Source: Antedon mediterranea (lineage: Eukaryota > Echinodermata > Crinoidea > Comatulida > Antedonidae). From it: 64,000 nt of DNA. The position numbers were made by a program, and so were the translations under genes. The number at the start of each line of letters is the position of its first letter. The first letter of the stretch is position 1. Positions 58,801 through 64,000 of this stretch are shown here, piece by piece. A model generated the notes under the pieces. The model worked only from the letters and a program-made list of their open reading frames with translations. It was not told the origin of the DNA and ran no database searches. Location of the stretch: positions 16,092,922-16,156,921 of the forward strand of contig NC_092678.1 in assembly GCF_964355755.1 (NCBI RefSeq). Reading direction: 5' to 3'.

Positions 58801-59543
58801 TGACAAGTCATAAGAATCCTATTGAAACGTTCATGAAAACGCCTAAGTTATTTCTCGACAAACATTTCTACCAGTGGAAAAGAGCTAAGAACGGCCAATT
58901 ATTTGACCTGGGCCTAGAGCATAAAACGATTGATGACTACTACACTGTAAAGCAAAAAATTCAGAAACTGGACTCTGAATTTGATTTAGTTCTTATTACT
59001 GAATATTTTGATGAATCTTTGATATTGTTGAAGAGGTTGATGTGTTGGAGTTTTGAAGATATTCTCTACGTTTCTAACGGAATACGAAGCGCGAGTCATC
59101 GATACGCCCTCAATTTTGAACTTCGAGCAAAAATACGCGAATGGAATAGTGCTGACGTCATGCTGTATACACATTTTAATGAAACATTATGGAGAAAAAT
59201 TAAAGAATATGAAGGAAATTTCGACAAAGATCTCGCCGAGTTCCGATTACGGCAACAACAAGCTATGAACAAATGTATTGACGATGAACGACTTAACAAG
59301 AAAGACAGACGAGAAGTTAAATATGTCCTAAAACCTAACATGACAAAGTCCATTTTCTGTCAGAATTTGCTGAGAGATGATGTAGTATATACTAAGTTGA
59401 TAAGAAACAAAATGAAGCAATATGGCCTGTATTTACCCTCCTCACCTAATAAAAGTATTCCCGTTGTCCCGGGGGCACGGAAGCCACATTCTTCTAATAA
59501 GCATTCACGTCGTCGGCCTCAACAACGTGTTAGAAAAACTTAG
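49539..59543 (+). CDS. Galactose 3-O-sulfotransferase-like, copy 3 (two exons, long intron)
   Basis: Exons 49539-49717 and 58334-59543 (GTAAGT...CTTTTAG, phase 2) give 462 residues. Exon 1 encodes a basic tail (MRKSR) and a hydrophobic anchor around LAFLLLVSVISVVIMLLEFE. Exon 2 carries KTHKTASTT, IIREPVANFESAFGYF, KNGQLFDLGLEH, DLVLITEYFDESL and the basic end RRRPQQRVRKT. It is very similar to copy 2 in exons, intron ends and 3' flank, so the two are recent duplicates. Just after the intron, copy 3 repeats the segment TQAKCT twice, a local duplication not present in copy 2. The reading frame is intact. An apparent GTG start at 58377 is internal to the exon. The 8,616-base intron against 648 in copy 2 is due to mobile DNA, so splicing should be confirmed. 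Confidence 0.87.
49718..51298. other. Intron of copy 3, first part
   Basis: Up to about 49895 the sequence aligns with the copy 2 intron (for example tttattgaaaatatatga). The inserted DNA follows. At 50723-50910 one arm of a MITE-like repeat (cccctttctcacagag with gccggcat words) is seen, related to 54055-54205. Confidence 0.55.
51303..53971. mobile_element. Solo LTR-like element, copy 2, split by a Mutator-like relic
   Basis: The outer parts 51303 to about 51770 and about 53825-53971 align with the LTR inside histone H1. Ends are TGTAATATAGTG and ATTATTACA, flanked by CCAT at 51299-51302 and 53972-53975. The roughly 2 kb between them is the transposase relic. The candidate insertion target is a TTAA (gggatTTAAatg on the left, aaaaTTAAata on the right). 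Confidence 0.82.
52227..53120 (+). pseudogene. Mutator-like/Kolobok-type transposase relic with deleted core
   Basis: An ATG at 52227 opens MGSSRNKARKRARKFHG, then a frameshift leads into the frame at 52273. This has a Cys-rich segment (CHECKCEVSCG, CTECDW) and then NVRMVAYARAVGKGHSCL and SPPPM. These motifs are characteristic of the 'Mutator-like transposase' domain of Kolobok-like animal transposons. A second shift near 52815 gives EVARESMRKATSEIR. After an internal deletion the C-terminal part GKTQNVNECLNKLIWDRCSK and YFNDGCSSF follows, with a stop at 53118-53120. The catalytic DDE core is missing, so the element is non-autonomous and inactive. Confidence 0.8.
54055..54205. mobile_element. 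Short MITE-like element
   Basis: About 150 bases with inverted ends (ctcctttctcaca and tgtgagaaaggg) and internal repeats of accggtatata/tatgccggta type. Related words occur at 50723-50910. No coding capacity. Confidence 0.7.
54449..54530 (+). repeat. R4 short element, decayed copy 4
   Basis: It matches R4 at agactcta-agttcact-tgtcggttggt and gagcacgtgactgcagcc, with the tract largely lost. The boundaries are approximate. Confidence 0.55.
54535..55175. other. Intronic spacer
   Basis: Nothing coding or repetitive is recognised. Confidence 0.4.
55180..55705. repeat. Tandem array of ccaaaatacgcaaat units
   Basis: Units of 17-19 bases (gccaaaatacgcaaatc with variants) alternate with gagggcgctatgctttg. 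The two together form a higher-order period of about 55-100 bases. The units lack stops in several frames of both strands, which creates overlapping open frames of up to 128 codons. These are products of the repeat, not genes. Confidence 0.9.
55800..55882. repeat. (TA)n microsatellite
   Basis: About 80 bases are almost pure TA dinucleotides next to the palindromic tRNA-bearing element. A second short tract is at 56395-56410. Confidence 0.95.
55883..56960. mobile_element. Paired palindromic elements with a tRNA-like core
   Basis: Two neighbouring units (about 55883-56397 and 56458-56960) have the same arms, with landmarks gcgtagcactgtgtaaatt and gctcattggcgaaagttcc and their complements. In unit 1 the core (tRNA-like at 56208-56278) points right. 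In unit 2 the same core is inverted (complement at about 56625-56697) while the arms keep their order. The left arm of unit 1 continues into a complementary copy of the tRNA 3' half (ggctggattcgaatc at 56039-56053). This implies that the tRNA-like end took part in forming the palindrome. Confidence 0.8.
56208..56278 (+). tRNA. tRNA-like sequence (probably tRNA-derived repeat)
   Basis: The 71 bases have near-complete acceptor pairing (ggctctg with cagagac, one mismatch), a D-arm with the A-box-like tggcctagtggtatgatac, an anticodon stem ctcgc/gcgag and the B box ggttcgaatcc. The loop CCTGTAA would give anticodon TGT, but base 33 is C rather than the universal U. With its position inside repeated palindromes, this argues for a tRNA-derived element rather than a working tRNA gene. 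Pol III transcription is possible. Confidence 0.5.
56965..58333. other. Intron of copy 3, last part
   Basis: Mostly unrecognised. From about 58222 (gaatagataaatacaaccac) the sequence again aligns with the copy 2 intron (11064 onward) and ends in the acceptor cttttag. A (CGAT)n tract lies at about 57384-57398. Confidence 0.55.
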
Positions 59544-60626
59544 AATGTGTACTTGTTAAAATTGTAGTACTAGGCCATATGAGTAGTTAGAGGTGGTGTA
59601 AGTTTAATCCAAACTTTTCTTCACATTATGTTGTTCCTGACACTTTCTTGACGATGGCTACCCAAAATCAAGGATTATTCAGTTACCAGGTAATTAGTGA
59701 TGGTTACGCAATCAATTCCATCAAGAATAATTTCATAAATTACAAATAGTTTGTAAAATCGGTGATGCATATGCTGCTAATATTCGTCATGTCACCATCA
59801 ATTAACTAGATAATCGCTGAATGTTCAATGTAATTTGAAAAGTCCGTTTCATTACGCTGTTGATCTCTTTTTTTAAAACGTCATAATTATTAATAACTCA
59901 ATCTTTTCAAAAAGGATTTGTTGGTTAAACTTTAAATATGGAGAGTGTGAATCTGTCTTTGTTTCACTATTGTACAATATTACGGTAATAATAGTAATAA
60001 ATAATAATCTCAACTAATAACGTAACTATGGTATATAATTTTGCATCATGTTTTGTAAATTGACATACATTTTTATAGTATATGTAATTGTGAAACGTTG
60101 ATTGTTTTTCACAAATTATAAAAATAAAAACAGATGTACAGTTTTAAATAGTCTAGACAGTGTTTCGACTTAATATTTAAAATATAACTATTGAAGCCAC
60201 TAAGGCTAAAGTTAAAGAGATAGTATCCATTTATTATAAGCCATTCCCCAAGGCCTCTTTGTCAGACTTCCATGTGAAGTTTTCAAGAAGACATCCACCA
60301 AGTACCAAATGAGTAAGTATTTTTTTGTCACATGATCTTTTTTGGGATTTGGCAGTCCACTGCAGGACACATCACTCATAAAGTTTTTAATTTGCTTCTC
60401 TCTTTTCCCATTTCTCTATCTCTGTTTGCCTCTTTCCATTTTCCCTATCCTTAGTTGCCAATCTGCTTGTCAATGTATTATCCACTAATATTTTTAATCT
60501 ATATGAAACACAAACAATTTGTCCGCTGCAGCACGCCGCTGTGCGACATCCGATCTGTCTGAATGTTGCTACGGAGATGTCCATGGGCTATATGAAAAGT
60601 TCGTAAACAAAATTTTTCTGATTTAT
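59544..60626 (+). terminator. 3' UTR/flank of copy 3, with the empty site of the RAG-like element
   Basis: It aligns with 12398-13207 and then directly with 16105-16372. The poly(A) hexamer AATAAA is at 60123-60128. The junction gcagtccactgcagg at 60353-60367 is continuous, whereas copy 2 has 2.9 kb inserted at this point. Confidence 0.8.
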
Positions 60627-60639
60627 GACTTCTTAAATA

Positions 60640-61015
60640 ATTAAAAAAAAGATAGTAAATGTGGAATTCAAGATTATAAAAGCTAAAACCGTGCAAACGG
60701 CACCATTACCATTGATAGAGGTGAGTCGATTGGTCAGGCGCAATTTCAAGTAAAAGAAAAACCACGCGGTCGTGGATTACTCACTTCCATTTTATAATAA
60801 TAAACATTAGGACGATTTATGAAGGCTTTACAACTATATATTGTTATATATTTCTAAAATTTTATAGTGTAGGCCCTACGTTTATTCGTTTTCTTTCACT
60901 CTTGGCGTGTGTACAAAATCGTACTATACAGAAATGATTGTCCCATTCAAGTGGGTATAGAATCACAACAACTGGGGGCGCTATTTTCATAGTACACAGT
61001 GCGTTCTCAATGTTT
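60640..61015. other. Non-coding spacer
   Basis: Nothing recognised. Confidence 0.4.
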
Positions 61016-61985
61016 ATAGAGTTCTGCGGTGTGACGTCACAACCATAGATGGCGCTGCGTGGTTGCTAGCGCAACCAAATAATATGCGTTCAACGCTACT
61101 ATGTTGATATACTGCATAGATCTGTATTTCTATCAAATTATATATCTTAGCTTGATTTTTTAGACTTAAACTGTAGTTGAAGAATAAATATTTAGTGCTC
61201 TTTTGAAATGTTAGTTTGTTTTTATTGAAAATTATTAAGTTTTAAAATGACTACTTCAATAAGCATATTCCAAACAATTGGTGACCTTGTAGTCACTCAT
61301 GCAGGTTGAACGCATTTTTTGGTTGGCTAGAAACCACGCAGCGCCACCTACCCAGAGTCATATATATATAGAGAGTTTCGACTTTGAATGGAGTAGAAGC
61401 CATGTTTGTGTCCAACTATTCCTATGTAGAGTATGGAGTCTTTTGTTTTGAAAATGTATAACGTTCAAAAGGCTTTAACTATCGAAATTAATATCAAAAC
61501 AATCAATTTGTTTTAAGGTTTTTATTAAAATAATAAAAAAATTATAAAGTTACTGCGAACATAATTTTAAACAACAAAAATAGCAATTTCGGAACGGCTC
61601 TGGCTGTGCACTTCATGCACGTTCTACGCGTGCGCGTTTATTTTGTACAGCGATTCTCTATAGTAATGCATTGTTTTTAAATTTTGTTGTTTAAAATTAT
61701 GTTCGCAGTAACTTTATGATTGATAACAAAAACCTTTAAACAAATTGATTGTTTTGATATTAATATCGACATTTAAAGCTTGTGAATGTTATAAATTTGT
61801 TAAGGAAATGACTCGACTCCATACTCTACATAAGCATAGTTGGACACAAAGATGGCCGGTGTGCACCCCACGTGACTTTCTAAAATCTGTGAACGCAATG
61901 TCGAAACTCTTTATATATATGGCTCTGCACCTACCGTACATGCAGAACCACCTACTTTCGTGACGTCAGTACCGCAGAACTCTAT
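61016..61985. mobile_element. Foldback element with CRE-like motifs in its ends
   Basis: The 970-base element has ends ATAGAGTTCTGCGGT and the complement. Each end includes a perfect TGACGTCA palindrome (about 61033 and 61961). Further in, 61365-61600 and 61670-61915 form long imperfect inverted arms (for example aaaattatgttcgcagtaac against its complement) meeting near 61640. The target duplication is unclear. The open frame at 61745-61963 lies across an arm and is not a gene. Confidence 0.78.
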
Positions 61986-61989
61986 GTTG

Positions 61990-62630
61990 CAAATATTCCT
62001 GGAATAATTATAATTTCAAAGTCAAAATTTTCAAATATTTCAAAATGTACACAACTTAGGCCTACCATTTGGCAGATAAGATTTTTGGAGGAGAGAATAA
62101 AACATCGGAAAATAGAAGATCTTGAAATCGCAGTTTTTCTAGAGCTCTAGAATACTCAAGAAAGATCTGATCTGAGGTAACTCTAGACGCAATATCCTAG
62201 GTAGTAGAACATGGGATGTCAGGACGCCCTCTTTCTAATCAGTATTCAGTAACCTTAAAAACAAAACGAGAGAAAGCGTTTCTCCACAGAGATCTAAATA
62301 TCGCTCTCTAGACATGTAATTGGCTTAAATTATGTTTTATTCAGTACCATTGAACTACTGAACACTTTTGATTCGTAAAACCGTATATCAACAGGACACG
62401 CTGCTTGTACCGTATGCCAACGAACCACATTAGTATCAAATCAGTTATAGGCCTACTGAGAGAATGTTCATGAAAACAATACTTATGTTCCTACAGTACC
62501 TTGGGATGTGTAGGCCTATATTGTGATTTTTCAGAAGCAATGACAAATGTTTATCTTTTCCCAGTATCAAGGAACATCTTCACTTCATCAATATGAGGTT
62601 GATAAATTATATAAACATTATAAAACATTG
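61990..62630. other. Non-coding spacer
   Basis: No gene. A gatctagaaa-type short inverted block near 62120-62170 recalls the one at 2700-2762. Confidence 0.35.
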
Positions 62631-62632
62631 TC

Positions 62633-63786
62633 TTTTACAGAAACAAATAAATAGACACAATGATTTATGTAGTCAACCAAAATTAGCACCTAGAAACTTG
62701 TCACAAATGAGTCCAAATTTGTTATTTGGACTCATTTAAACAAACCCAATTTTGTATCTATTAGAGTTGAGCGTTGGGAATGAGGATAGGTACAAAGAGG
62801 AACAATTTTTTAATATATTCTATATATTAAATGGTTCTATAATATATTTCTTTATTATCCACTCTCAGTAACGAAATATCTTTTTATAGGCCTATAAATA
62901 ATATACCACTAAATAGTCTGAGTAAAACATTTCCGCTTTAATACTTTATTAAAACTGTCACTGTCTCATGGTCGATTGAAATAGTAAAGTACATTTAAAG
63001 ACCACTAATACGTTTATATTTTTGTAATTATTAATTAATACAAACGTTGAGAAACAACTGACAGTAATAAAGTATTATATTATTATGTGTTTAATCTAAA
63101 AGTAGGGGCTACCCACACTCACAGTGATAAAGTTTATTAGTATATTTGTTTATATTATATTTAACAGTACCAACACACTTTTGATTCAAATGGCGATCAA
63201 AAGTGGTTAATACCTATTTGCAGTATTGTATAGCATTACAATACTATTTCTGTTTATTCTCCAAGGGTCTATAAATTTATCTACTTGTGTTAAACCATGG
63301 AGGTATGCAAGTATGGTTAAACCAAATAATTTGGAATGTTCCATTCATTGCAAATCAATACATTTGTATAAACGTATATTAAATGTATCAAAATAGTATT
63401 TGTTAAAGAAAATCAACATTATGATGCTGTACTCGAGCTGTTCAACCGGTTTTCAGCCATTAAAAACAGTTATCGTAGGAGGAGATAGGAAAATGCGAAG
63501 CGTCCTCGTATTATAGTATGCGGGTATTTTTCACGAAGGACATGCATTAAACAGTGTATACCACGGTCGGAAAACACCCCTATTTGGGGCAAATCGTTGA
63601 ACCTAAATTCGTTTTAATCGTCAATAACTAATTATCTAACTCAATTTAATTAGTAAACAGGGTTACATCAGGTGGTTAAAATCAGTACCGAAAGTACGAT
63701 CCAACTTTATATACCATCGAGTAAAAATTCTAGAAGTAAGGCGCGATTTACCGAATTTTGCCCTTACGTAAATATATATATAGATT
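62633..63786. repeat. Duplicated non-coding block, copy B
   Basis: It is the partner of 45505-46912 in the same orientation. It lacks the 232-base internal tandem duplication. The best-preserved part is the right third, 63420-63770 against 46545-46905, which is nearly identical. Confidence 0.85.
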
Positions 63787-64000
63787 TATTAAGTGAATGT
63801 GTGCACATTCTGAGTCCATCGCCTTTCTAATAATATTGTAATTTTAACTATACGTGCAACATTATTGTATATACATAGACGCGTAGGCTCTGCATTAACA
63901 ATGCTTGTCATTCTGATTGGGTTTAGGCTAGGACAAAATATAACACAATTCCCAGGGGATAATGATTGTACCGTTTCAAATAAGCTGACGTCCGTTGGTT

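Overview
The window is eukaryotic, intron-bearing, AT-rich and dominated by repeats. The best guess is a marine deuterostome, most likely an echinoderm. Reasons are the galactose 3-O-sulfotransferase family, a RAG1-like transposon remnant, invertebrate-style histone H1/H2A remnants with the metazoan histone 3' stem-loop, CR1/L2/Jockey-like LINEs, tRNA-headed SINEs and the very frequent tAGGCCTAc words seen in echinoderm DNA. The species call is inference.

The only genes that look intact are three same-strand paralogues of a Gal3ST-type Golgi sulfotransferase. Copy 1 (catalytic exon 1309-2380) has its first exon off the window or unrecognised. Copy 2 has exons 10382-10551 and 11200-12397. Copy 3 has exons 49539-49717 and 58334-59543. 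In copies 2 and 3 exon 1 encodes a short cytosolic tail plus a signal-anchor helix, and exon 2 the whole luminal catalytic domain, joined in phase 2. Copies 2 and 3 are recent duplicates: exons, intron ends and about 1 kb of 3' flank align. Mobile elements have since entered each copy: about 8.3 kb in the intron of copy 3, and a 2.9 kb element in the 3' flank of copy 2.

Region by region. 1-2.6 kb: sulfotransferase 1 and a 48-bp perfect palindrome. 3-8.9 kb: dispersed repeats, a tRNA-headed SINE and a 125-bp satellite with a related longer satellite. 10.4-13.2 kb: sulfotransferase 2. 13.2-16.1 kb: a TIR-bounded insertion carrying the decayed N-terminal zinc region of a RAG1-like protein and a nested foldback element. 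17.1-18.2 kb: a histone H1 pseudogene split by an LTR. 19.1-23.4 kb: a large inverted-repeat element with two nested TIR elements, one holding a 16-bp minisatellite. 24.8-25.0 kb: an orphan histone H2A tail. 26.7-43.5 kb: LINE and SINE fragments and a non-autonomous element with 5-bp target duplications. 43.5-47 kb: AT-rich arrays and a duplicated noncoding block whose partner is at 62.6-63.8 kb. 48.3-49.5 kb: a tyrosine-recombinase fragment and a LINE fragment. 49.5-59.5 kb: sulfotransferase 3, with an LTR, a Mutator-like transposase relic, satellites and a tRNA-bearing palindromic element in its intron. 61-62 kb: another foldback element.

The strongest discovery candidate is the RAG1-like insertion at 13208-16104. 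Its ends begin with the recombination-signal-like heptamer CACGGTG, and the paralogous flank at 60355-60364 preserves the empty site. Several other insertions can also be dated and bounded because the window contains both filled and empty copies.
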